Shown: positions 35,659-43,244 of the stretch, one piece after another
Layout of the letters: each line of letters opens with the position of its first letter
How positions within the stretch are numbered: position 1 is the stretch's first letter
Assembly (NCBI GenBank): GCA_964465375.1
Contig: CAYXIJ010000017.1
Location: forward strand, 1 to 52,418
Direction of reading: 5' to 3'
Length of the DNA: 52,418 nt
Origin: CAJWKT01 sp964465375
GTDB lineage: Bacteria; Pseudomonadota; Gammaproteobacteria; Steroidobacterales; Rariloculaceae
Position numbers and translations under genes: made by a program
The notes under the pieces: model-generated
The model's database searches: none
What the model was told of the DNA's origin: nothing
Seen by the model: only the letters and a program-made list of their open reading frames with translations

Positions 35659-36318
35659 ATGAGCGCAACCTCCCAGCCTTCGCTAACCCTATATTACAGT
35701 CGACGGTCCTGCTCACTTGCATGTCATATCGTACTTCGTGAGACAGGCTTAAAATTTGATTTGGTTGAGGTAAAAATTAGGAAGAGCGAGCAAAAAAAAC
35801 CTGAATATCTGAAAATCAATCCATTGGGGAAGATCCCCTCTCTTGTCATTGACTCCGAGGTTTTAACAGAAACACATGCAATCCTCACGTTTCTTGGCGA
35901 TTTTAAAAAAACACCCAGTCTCATCCCGCCCTCTGGCACAACTGATCGTGTACGCGCCCATGAGTGGATGAATTTTCTTTCCAGCACTGTTCATGTGACC
36001 TTTCGGACCATCTTTAGACCCTACAACCTAATAGGTAAAGATATTCCCCTTGAACCGGCACGAGATTTTGCACGCACAAACCTTGTAGGAGTGATGGGCG
36101 AAATCGAGCGTAGACTCTCCAAAAAAAGCTATGCGCTAGGAGACAAATACAGCGTCTGTGATGCCTATCTGTTCGTTTTCTATCTCTGGTGTCATGATGA
36201 GCGACTGGAAATGGAAAGTCCTGCCGGGCCTGCTTTCCGAGAACTAGCCAAAAAAGTATGGGAAAGACCAAGCACCCGCGCGGCGATTCAGCATGAACAG
36301 ATTGCCACTCCGTTCTAG
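35659..36318 (+). CDS. Glutathione S-transferase family protein
   Basis: A 219-residue cytosolic GST. The N-terminal thioredoxin-like domain starts TLYYSRRSCSLACHIVLRE, where the Ser/Cys pair resembles beta-class GSTs. NPLGKIPSLVIDSEVLTETHAI provides the cis-Pro and the glutathione-binding ES/ET-type turn, and the all-helical C-terminal domain ends with KVWERPSTRAAI. GGAGGAGG directly before ATG 35659 sets the start. It might detoxify electrophiles; no specific substrate is indicated. It is convergent with the DAAO-like gene (4-base gap). Confidence 0.9.
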   Translation: MSATSQPSLTLYYSRRSCSLACHIVLRETGLKFDLVEVKIRKSEQKKPEYLKINPLGKIPSLVIDSEVLTETHAILTFLGDFKKTPSLIPPSGTTDRVRAHEWMNFLSSTVHVTFRTIFRPYNLIGKDIPLEPARDFARTNLVGVMGEIERRLSKKSYALGDKYSVCDAYLFVFYLWCHDERLEMESPAGPAFRELAKKVWERPSTRAAIQHEQIATPF

Positions 36319-36322
36319 ATAG

Positions 36323-37450
36323 TCATCGAAGTGTAGCAGCTATACTGCCATGACCCTCTAGCATCCTGTCTGCCTGTTCTGGATCTACATCTAGCGACCA
36401 ATTATTGGGCTCGCTGGTCCCACCAAGAACAATCTCGTTGGTCCTTGGAAACATATAGAGCAGATTGCCAGGTTCGGAAGCTACGTATGTGTAGTCCACC
36501 TCTGGCTGCGGTAAAAGCATGACCAACTGACCCTTTACGGGAATAAGCTCATCGTCATTGAAAAGATTCCTAGAGCCTAGTCCTGTGCAATTTACGATGA
36601 CAGGTTCTGGTAAAGATATAACTGCCTCCAGATCGCCGAACTCCGTTACCTGCACTTCTCCACCTGCCCGGAGAAAATCCCCAAGCATCACATCAAGATA
36701 GACCGTTGGATCAATCATCATGGTAAAAAACTGCTGTGTATAGGGAGATCCAAAAAAAACATTTGGATTCTGAGTCAACCTCTTTCCGGGATAGAGATTC
36801 GGACCCCCTGGATATTCAGTCTCACGTAATGTCTTGTAGAGGTAATGATTCTCAATCCAACGGATACCGTAACGCTCCCCCACCAGGGACTGAAATATTC
36901 TGTGGGAAATCTGGCATGCCTCTGTAAACTGCCCCATGAATTCGGGGGAAACTCGGCCCGGCTCATAAACTGAGGTGGGAAACCAGAGGGCACCTGCAAC
37001 GTTAGAGGTAGTATCAGGTGGCAACTCCCTGGCATATATAACGACCCGTAGCCCCCGTCTTTGGAGCAAGCGTGCCGTCGCAAGGCCGACAGCGCCAGCC
37101 CCCAATACCGCAAAACTCGAGGCACCCGTCGCCACAGCCTCATCCGCTGCAAGCCATGCTGTGCCCCAGGAAAGGGTTACACCTGCCCCGCCGTGCCCAT
37201 AGTTGTGCACAACGGTCTTGTTGCCTATACGCTCCGATCTCACAACAAATCCCGAGGGCCGGTAAGGCCGGAGCCCCGAAACGGTACGGATCACACGATC
37301 AGCCGACGCCATAACGGGAGCGTACCCTCTGCCTTTCTCGGGTACTCCTGTGCAGGCTCCACTGACACCCAATGCAGTCCCTAAGCTTGCTAGGGTAAGA
37401 AAGCGGCGCCGGCCAGAATGGGGTTTCAGTAGATCATTGCCTTTCTTCAT
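36323..37450 (-). CDS. Tat-exported, circularly permuted D-amino-acid-oxidase-like flavoprotein
   Basis: A 375-residue protein with a twin-arginine leader (GRRRFLTLAS, residues 13-22). Two landmarks of D-amino-acid/D-aspartate oxidase occur in inverted order. The block GLRPYRP and VVHNYGHGGAGVTLSWG, which closes normal DAAO (residues 307-320 of about 347 in the human enzyme), lies at residues 59-97 here. The FAD-binding GAGAVG, normally at the N-terminus, lies at 117-122. After it come DTTSNVAGALW, then IPVKGQLVML and a C-terminal VLGGT. The chain is thus a circular permutation of the fold. The substrate is unknown, plausibly a periplasmic D-amino acid or imino acid. ATG 37450 is used; a GTG lies one codon earlier. 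Confidence 0.83.
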   Translation of the reverse strand: MKKGNDLLKPHSGRRRFLTLASLGTALGVSGACTGVPEKGRGYAPVMASADRVIRTVSGLRPYRPSGFVVRSERIGNKTVVHNYGHGGAGVTLSWGTAWLAADEAVATGASSFAVLGAGAVGLATARLLQRRGLRVVIYARELPPDTTSNVAGALWFPTSVYEPGRVSPEFMGQFTEACQISHRIFQSLVGERYGIRWIENHYLYKTLRETEYPGGPNLYPGKRLTQNPNVFFGSPYTQQFFTMMIDPTVYLDVMLGDFLRAGGEVQVTEFGDLEAVISLPEPVIVNCTGLGSRNLFNDDELIPVKGQLVMLLPQPEVDYTYVASEPGNLLYMFPRTNEIVLGGTSEPNNWSLDVDPEQADRMLEGHGSIAATLR

Positions 37451-37582
37451 CACACAAGTAGAACAAATTACTTAGTCATACAAACTGCATTAAGCATTGT
37501 ACCTTTATGTGAAAACACATTAAAAATTAACGTGAATGATCGATGGGTTTCTGAAAGAACCGAGACAGGATAAAGTGTGCTC

Positions 37583-38185
37583 ATGGCCTCCCGCGTGGAA
37601 TTTTTCTTTGATTGCTCCAGCCCCTGGACATACCTGGCTTTCCATCGGATACAGCTACTGGCCCATGAGCTACATTTTAAAATTGACTGGAAGCCGTTTC
37701 TTGTAGGAGGAGTCTTCAATACCGTAAATGACAGTATCTACAAACTCAGGGCAAATCCGATACCAGCAAAGGTTAATTATCTTGCAAAAGATCTTGGGGA
37801 CTGGTCTCACCACACGGGACTGAAAATACTCTGGCAACCATCCGTTTTTCCTGTTAACAGTGTTCGGGCCATGCGGGGCTGCCTGGTTGCAGGAGAGCAT
37901 GGGCTGCTTCCAGAATTTTCAAGATTAGTTTTTGAATCCTACTGGCGGGATGATCTTGATATCTATCAGTTCCGTCATCTTAGAAAGATCGCAGAAAATA
38001 CCGGATTAGATCCAGATGGATTCCTTCGTCAAATCGAAAGCCCCTCAATCAAAAGCCAACTTAAAAAAAATACGGAAGAGCTCATTGAGCGGGGAGGATT
38101 TGGTACGCCCACCATGTTTGTTGATGGGGATGATATGTACTTCGGCAATGATCGGATCCCGCTGATTAGGGAGTTAATTGAATGA
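37583..38185 (+). CDS. DsbA-like 2-hydroxychromene-2-carboxylate isomerase family protein
   Basis: A 200-residue thioredoxin-fold protein of the HCCA isomerase/kappa-GST group. The N-terminus VEFFFDCSSPWTYLAFHRI has the active-site Ser-Ser-Pro, and GGFGTPTMFVDGDDMYFG carries the cis-Pro loop. HCCA isomerase acts in naphthalene catabolism, but the family also includes general GSH-dependent isomerases. ATG 37583 is used; GTG 37577 is also in frame. It overlaps the next gene by four bases (ATGA), an unexplained coupling with a membrane protein. Confidence 0.87.
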   Translation: MASRVEFFFDCSSPWTYLAFHRIQLLAHELHFKIDWKPFLVGGVFNTVNDSIYKLRANPIPAKVNYLAKDLGDWSHHTGLKILWQPSVFPVNSVRAMRGCLVAGEHGLLPEFSRLVFESYWRDDLDIYQFRHLRKIAENTGLDPDGFLRQIESPSIKSQLKKNTEELIERGGFGTPTMFVDGDDMYFGNDRIPLIRELIE

Positions 38186-38757
38186 GGCCTGTTCGAGCAT
38201 TGCGCTGGACATCGCTCATCATTCTTGTAGTCATTTTTTCGCCAGAAAGCCAGGCAGCAGAAGGCCACAACTGGCAGGCCTTTCTTGGTGGGGCATTGAC
38301 AACATTGGCCGTGCATGAAGGTTCACACTATTTGATGGCAAAACAGTACGGATTTGATGTCGGTCTCAGCGGGCTCTCTATTGTTTACCCAAACTGGGAC
38401 CCAAGCCCCCAGCAGAAAATGCGGATCTCTACCGCCGGGTTTCAAGGTCAATGGGTTGCATCCGAGATTGCCTTTGCAGAACTGGGAAAAAAAACAGGCG
38501 ATGCGTTTTATCAGGGAATAGTTGCGGGACATATTGCTATTTCGTTCGCCTATGCCATCTTAAAGGAAGACGATACGAGTGATATTTATGCAATATCCTC
38601 AGTTTCAGACTTATCTCGAGACCAGGTGCTGGCGTTTTTACTAGTCCCGGCAAGTATCGATGCGGCCCGGCTGTGGATGGAGACACCCCCTAAATGGCTG
38701 AGAAATGTATCTATCGCAAGCAAGGGTCTGAGCATTGCGGCTATTTGGAAATTTTAG
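38182..38757 (+). CDS. Membrane protein with an HExxH motif
   Basis: A 191-residue protein with an N-terminal signal or anchor (residues 9-26) and further hydrophobic stretches (about 33-50, 115-128 and 150-162). The sequence TLAVHEGSHYLMAKQYG contains HEGSH, which fits the HExxH zinc-protease signature within a hydrophobic context, as in site-2-type peptidases. I do not recognise the family, and no second metal-ligand motif is certain. The start overlaps the previous stop. It may be a membrane-embedded peptidase or a non-enzymatic protein. Confidence 0.7.
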   Translation: MRPVRALRWTSLIILVVIFSPESQAAEGHNWQAFLGGALTTLAVHEGSHYLMAKQYGFDVGLSGLSIVYPNWDPSPQQKMRISTAGFQGQWVASEIAFAELGKKTGDAFYQGIVAGHIAISFAYAILKEDDTSDIYAISSVSDLSRDQVLAFLLVPASIDAARLWMETPPKWLRNVSIASKGLSIAAIWKF

Positions 38758-38848
38758 TCTTTACAAGTATTTTCAGTAGCATCAGATGATTTAGGCTTGG
38801 GAATCGATCAAACTGTACCCATCATTTTTTTCTGGAAGACAATCAGAA

Positions 38849-39721
38849 ATGCCAGAACCCACAACTCCTGATACTTGCCCGCCCACCCCACTGAAAGCTG
38901 GCTCGGCAGTAGAATTAGCACCAGGAATTCGCCGGCTCCTGGCACCCAATCCCGGATTAATGACCGGGCCGGGAACGAACACCTACCTGCTTGGCAAAAA
39001 AGAGATTGTCGTTTTAGATCCAGGGCCTGCTATAGACAAGCACATCGACGCCATCCAAAAGGTGGCGGGCGGGCCCATCCGCTGGGTTTTGGTCACCCAC
39101 ACCCATGCAGATCACTCCCCTGCCGCCACACTCCTTGCCAGGGAAATAGGGGCAACTCTGATCGGACAGCCACCTCCCTCAGGCTCAAACCAAGACCAGA
39201 CCTTTTCTCCGCAGCAAGTGCTTAAGGATCAGGAATACCTCAAAACGTCAGAACTTACACTTCAGGCTATACACACACCCGGACATGCATCCAATCATCT
39301 CTGCTATCTCCACCAGGAACTGCGTTGGCTATTCACAGGCGATCACCTTATGAACGGATCCACTGTTGTCATCAATCCACCCGACGGCAACATGAAACAC
39401 TACCTTGAGTCCCTAGAACGTCTAAAGGAGCTTGACCTAGAAAAAATCTTACCAGGTCACGGGGAGGTGATAGCAGACCCAGGTCAGATCATTGACTGGA
39501 CGATTTCCCACCGGCACGAAAGAGAAACAAAAATTATAGGAGCCATCCGCGAACAGCATAATCCCACCACCACGGAGCTACTGACCACAGTGTACGATGA
39601 TGTAGACTCTAGGCTGCTCCCGGTGGCCGAGCGTTCGCTGCTGGCTCACCTGATCAAGCTGGGCGAGGATGGACTGGCTCGGGAAACTAACAAACACTGG
39701 ACACTTGTGGGAAATAAATAG
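38849..39721 (+). CDS. Metallo-beta-lactamase-fold hydrolase (LACTB2-like)
   Basis: A 290-residue cytosolic MBL protein. The signature THTHADHSPAA (HxHxDH) lies at about residue 90, followed by HTPGHASNHLCY, FTGDHLM and the late PGHGEV, which give the full dinuclear zinc set. The start GPGTNTYLLG and the C-terminal winged-helix-like region resemble LACTB2-type RNases and related thioesterases. The substrate is not predictable. The following dipeptidase starts 9 bases downstream. Confidence 0.88.
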   Translation: MPEPTTPDTCPPTPLKAGSAVELAPGIRRLLAPNPGLMTGPGTNTYLLGKKEIVVLDPGPAIDKHIDAIQKVAGGPIRWVLVTHTHADHSPAATLLAREIGATLIGQPPPSGSNQDQTFSPQQVLKDQEYLKTSELTLQAIHTPGHASNHLCYLHQELRWLFTGDHLMNGSTVVINPPDGNMKHYLESLERLKELDLEKILPGHGEVIADPGQIIDWTISHRHERETKIIGAIREQHNPTTTELLTTVYDDVDSRLLPVAERSLLAHLIKLGEDGLARETNKHWTLVGNK

Positions 39722-39730
39722 GGGACCTTT

Positions 39731-40969
39731 GTGAACAGCTACAACTATAGATTGCTCTCGATACTTGCGTCTCTCTCCGTCACCTTTGGTTGCGCCCAAG
39801 ACGAAGAAACTGCTGCGGACCGGGCCCGTGTATTGCATGAAGAGATACTAACGATCGATACCCATGACGACATTCCCTTCGATTTTGCTACTGAATCTGT
39901 AGACCCGCTGGATGCAAATCGGCAGGTGAATCTCAACAAGATGCGAGAGGGCGGCTTGGATGTGGCATTCTTTATTGTTTTTGTTGGGCAGACCACACGA
40001 ACACAAGAAAACTATGCAAAGGCAAGTGCAGATGCCATGATCAAGTTTGATGCTATTCACCGGATGACGGATGAGATGTATCCGGAGCAAATTGAGCTTG
40101 CCTATACGGCCGATGATGTGCGGCGCATCCAAGAATCAGGAAAACTCGTAGCTGCCATCGGCATCGAGAACGGCTACGTAATAGGACAGAATTTATCGTT
40201 ACTTGAAAAATACCACGAACTCGGAGCACGCTATATCACCCTGGCCCATGGCGGGCACAACGATATCGCGGACTCAGCCACACCTAATGCCGGACTGGGA
40301 GATGACGTGTCCGAACATGATGGGATAAGCGATTTCGGGGCTGAGGTGATCCAGGAAATGAACCGGCTCGGCATCATGGTTGATGTCTCTCATGTATCCA
40401 AACAGGCAGCCCTGGAGGCCATATCTCTGTCACAAGCCCCGGTCATCGCGTCCCACTCCAGCACGTTGGCTCTGGCCGACCACCCACGCAATATGGATGA
40501 CGAAACGATGATGGCGCTCAAGGAAAGGGGCGGGGTGATACAAACGGTAGCCCTAGGTGCATTTGTAAAAACACAACCACCCGAACAAATCCAGGCCCGT
40601 GACGCCCTATGGACTGATATGGGGATCCGGAACGGACGTGAAGTCAGGGGGCTCTCCGGGGAAAGGCTTACCGAGTACGATCGCCGTATGGGTGAAATTG
40701 ATGCGCGTTGGCCGGCAGCCAACATTCAGGACTTTGTGGACCATATCGATTACGCGGTAAACCTTATCGGAATCGATCATGTAGGGATTAGCTCGGACTT
40801 TGATGGTGGCGGAGGGATCGTGGGCTGGTCCGATGCAAGCGAGACCCTTAATGTGACCCTGGAACTGCTACGTCGTGGGTACAACCAAGACCAGATCGAA
40901 AAACTCTGGGGTGAAAATTTACTCCGGGTCTGGAAAGAAGTGGAACGGGTAGCCAGCGGCCTCAATTAA
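39731..40969 (+). CDS. M19 membrane dipeptidase family protein
   Basis: A 412-residue renal-dipeptidase-type zinc hydrolase with a secretion signal. The leader ends SVTFGC; the Cys (residue 21) suggests a lipoprotein, though the lipobox is non-ideal. Zn ligands appear in order: TIDTHDDIPFD (His/Asp), the bridging Glu in AAIGIENGYVIG, MVDVSHVSKQ (His), IASHSS (His) and ISSDFDGGG (Asp). M19 enzymes cleave dipeptides, often with a D-residue at the second position, and some act on D-aminoacyl compounds. The GTG at 39731 follows GGGGA. It is close to the MBL gene (9 bases), so they are probably co-transcribed. Confidence 0.9.
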   Translation: MNSYNYRLLSILASLSVTFGCAQDEETAADRARVLHEEILTIDTHDDIPFDFATESVDPLDANRQVNLNKMREGGLDVAFFIVFVGQTTRTQENYAKASADAMIKFDAIHRMTDEMYPEQIELAYTADDVRRIQESGKLVAAIGIENGYVIGQNLSLLEKYHELGARYITLAHGGHNDIADSATPNAGLGDDVSEHDGISDFGAEVIQEMNRLGIMVDVSHVSKQAALEAISLSQAPVIASHSSTLALADHPRNMDDETMMALKERGGVIQTVALGAFVKTQPPEQIQARDALWTDMGIRNGREVRGLSGERLTEYDRRMGEIDARWPAANIQDFVDHIDYAVNLIGIDHVGISSDFDGGGGIVGWSDASETLNVTLELLRRGYNQDQIEKLWGENLLRVWKEVERVASGLN

Positions 40970-40984
40970 ACGTATTCCCTGCCC

Positions 40985-43069
40985 TTATAGCTCCGAGAAT
41001 CGCCCGCCCTTTTCTGCCAGCTCCTGGAGAAGCTTGGGCGGTTCCCAGTACAGGGGGCCAAACCGCTCAGAAAAATCACGGACTTTCGCGTACACCTTGT
41101 CCACCCCCAAATGATCGGCATAAAACATGGGTCCTCCACGAAAGCGTGGAAAGCCGTAGCCGTTAATCCAAACTAAATCGATATCACTAGAACGATAAAC
41201 AATCTCTTCTTCTATAATGCGCGCGCCCTCCACGATCAACCCATATATACAGCGCTCCACAATTTCATTCTCATCGATCGATCTTTGTTTGATATCCAGG
41301 GCTTTTGCCTCGTTATTTATAAGTTCCTGAACCTCCGGATCAGAAACTGGGACCCTTGAGCCGTCCTCGTATAGATACATCCCCTTGCCCGTCTTCTGCC
41401 CGAACCGCCCCATTTCTGAAAGTACATTGGCAATCCGGTAAAAACGTGGGTCATCTGGAAGGTCCGTACGCTCACTCCTCACCTTATAGCCCACATCAAG
41501 TCCTGCTAGATCTCCGACCGCGTGAGGACCCATTGCCATCCCAAAATTGGTCAGTGCCGCATCAATCTGTTCAGGTGCCGCACCCTCGAGAAGTAAAAGT
41601 TGACTCTCCCGACCATAACTGTACAGCATGCGATTCCCAACGAACCCGAAACAGTTACCAACCACAACACCCATCTTACGAAGCTGCTTAGAAAAAGAGA
41701 GTGCTGTAGCAACCACGTCCTGGGAGGTCTCTGAGCCACGCACAATCTCGACAAGGCGCATAACATGCGCAGGACTAAAAAAATGTAACCCAACAACATC
41801 CTCGGGCCTCCTTGTCGCACCAGCAATCTGGTCGATGTCCAGAGTAGAAGTGTTGGTGGCAAGGATGGCGCCCGGCCGAACAACTTTGTCGAGCTTGGAA
41901 AAGACCTCTTTTTTAATCGCCATGTTTTCGAAAACTGCCTCAATTACCAGATCTACATCTGCAATATCAGGGTAATTTTGGGTCGTTCTAAGCCTGGCCA
42001 GCCCGTCCGCCATTCCCTGCTCAGTTACCCGACCCCTTGACATGCCGCCCTCAAACAACGCCTTGATAGTTGCCTGGCCGCGCCCCAGCCCGGCCTCATC
42101 ATTATCGAGCAGTATCACCTGCATACCCGCAGTAAGGCCGCTATAGGCAATACCAGCACCCATGGTACCGGCCCCGATAACTGCCATCGTTCCGGTCTTG
42201 CGCTCCTGGGTACCTTCTTTTAGATCAGGAACTTTCCCTACGATCCGCTCAGCAAAAAAAACATGGCGCAACGCTGCTGACTGTTCCGACTCTCGGCACG
42301 CAAGAAACGACTTTCTCTCCTGTGCAACCGCCTCGTCAAATGGGACTGACAGGGACCTCTCTACGCAGCGGATAATTTGTTCCGGGGCAACCAACCCACG
42401 GGTTTTTTTTGCAATTTTTTTTCGGAAATCGTCAAAGATCACAAGCTCAACGGGGTCCACGGTCAGGTCACAAACCCGCCTAGGTGCGCCCCCCCCATCA
42501 ATGAGTTTCCGGGCATAGGCCTTTGCCGCATCCACCAGTTCGCCCTCTTCCACTACCTCATCGATGACCCCTGAGATTTTTGCCTTGCCTGCACGAACTG
42601 GCCTACCCGAAACCATCATGTCCAGTGCAACCTGGACCCCGGCAACCCTCGGCAAGCGCTGCGTACCGGTGGCACCTGGAATTAACCCAAGGTTGACCTC
42701 GGGAAAACCAACCGATGCGTCGGCACGGGCTATCCGGTGATGACAGCCCAGCGCCACCTCCAGCCCCCCGCCGAGCGCAGTACCGTGAATGGCAGCAATG
42801 AAAAGTTTCTTGCTAGCCTCTATGGATGTAATTACATCGGGCAGATGAGGCGGCTCTGGAGGACGATTGAATTCCCGAATGTCTGCGCCAGCAATAAATG
42901 TCCGTCCGCTACAGATAAGGATGACAGCCTTTATCTCGGGCTCGACATTGGCCTGCTCCACCGCACTGGCCAAACCTGCCCGTACTGCCTGGGAAAGTGC
43001 ATTGACAGGCGGATTGTCCACGGTAACGATGGCAATGTCACCATAATGCTCAGTTGTAACTGGACTCAA
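40985..43069 (-). CDS. Bifunctional enoyl-CoA hydratase/3-hydroxyacyl-CoA dehydrogenase (FadJ-like)
   Basis: A 694-residue beta-oxidation enzyme. Residues 1-190 form a crotonase domain (VDNPPVNALSQAV, oxyanion loop GGGLEVALGCHHRIA, PEVNLGLIPGATGTQRLPR). From about residue 290 lies the NAD domain (AVIGAGTMGAGIAYSGL) with ATNTSTLDI and GLHFFSPAHVMRLVEI carrying the catalytic His. The two C-terminal 3HAD repeats end with INGYGFPRFRGGPM. It most resembles the monomeric, peroxisomal-type multifunctional enzyme. It could serve the ring-cleaved acyl-CoA intermediates of the neighbouring aromatic pathway or ordinary fatty acids. A TTG at 43069 with GGGGTGAT upstream is the likely start. Confidence 0.9.
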   Translation of the reverse strand: MSPVTTEHYGDIAIVTVDNPPVNALSQAVRAGLASAVEQANVEPEIKAVILICSGRTFIAGADIREFNRPPEPPHLPDVITSIEASKKLFIAAIHGTALGGGLEVALGCHHRIARADASVGFPEVNLGLIPGATGTQRLPRVAGVQVALDMMVSGRPVRAGKAKISGVIDEVVEEGELVDAAKAYARKLIDGGGAPRRVCDLTVDPVELVIFDDFRKKIAKKTRGLVAPEQIIRCVERSLSVPFDEAVAQERKSFLACRESEQSAALRHVFFAERIVGKVPDLKEGTQERKTGTMAVIGAGTMGAGIAYSGLTAGMQVILLDNDEAGLGRGQATIKALFEGGMSRGRVTEQGMADGLARLRTTQNYPDIADVDLVIEAVFENMAIKKEVFSKLDKVVRPGAILATNTSTLDIDQIAGATRRPEDVVGLHFFSPAHVMRLVEIVRGSETSQDVVATALSFSKQLRKMGVVVGNCFGFVGNRMLYSYGRESQLLLLEGAAPEQIDAALTNFGMAMGPHAVGDLAGLDVGYKVRSERTDLPDDPRFYRIANVLSEMGRFGQKTGKGMYLYEDGSRVPVSDPEVQELINNEAKALDIKQRSIDENEIVERCIYGLIVEGARIIEEEIVYRSSDIDLVWINGYGFPRFRGGPMFYADHLGVDKVYAKVRDFSERFGPLYWEPPKLLQELAEKGGRFSEL

Positions 43070-43244
43070 CGTATCACCCCGGGCGCTTGGCGTATCCTGC
43101 TTAGTTTTAATGTGTTCCCTGGCCCTCTTCCGTTGTTAATCAAGCAACGGGAAACACCCCAGGAATTCAGTCTAGTCCCAACAGTGTCGTGTCGGGAAAC
43201 AGTGTCTATACTAACAGTTTCCATTCTCTTGAGAGGAGATCGTA

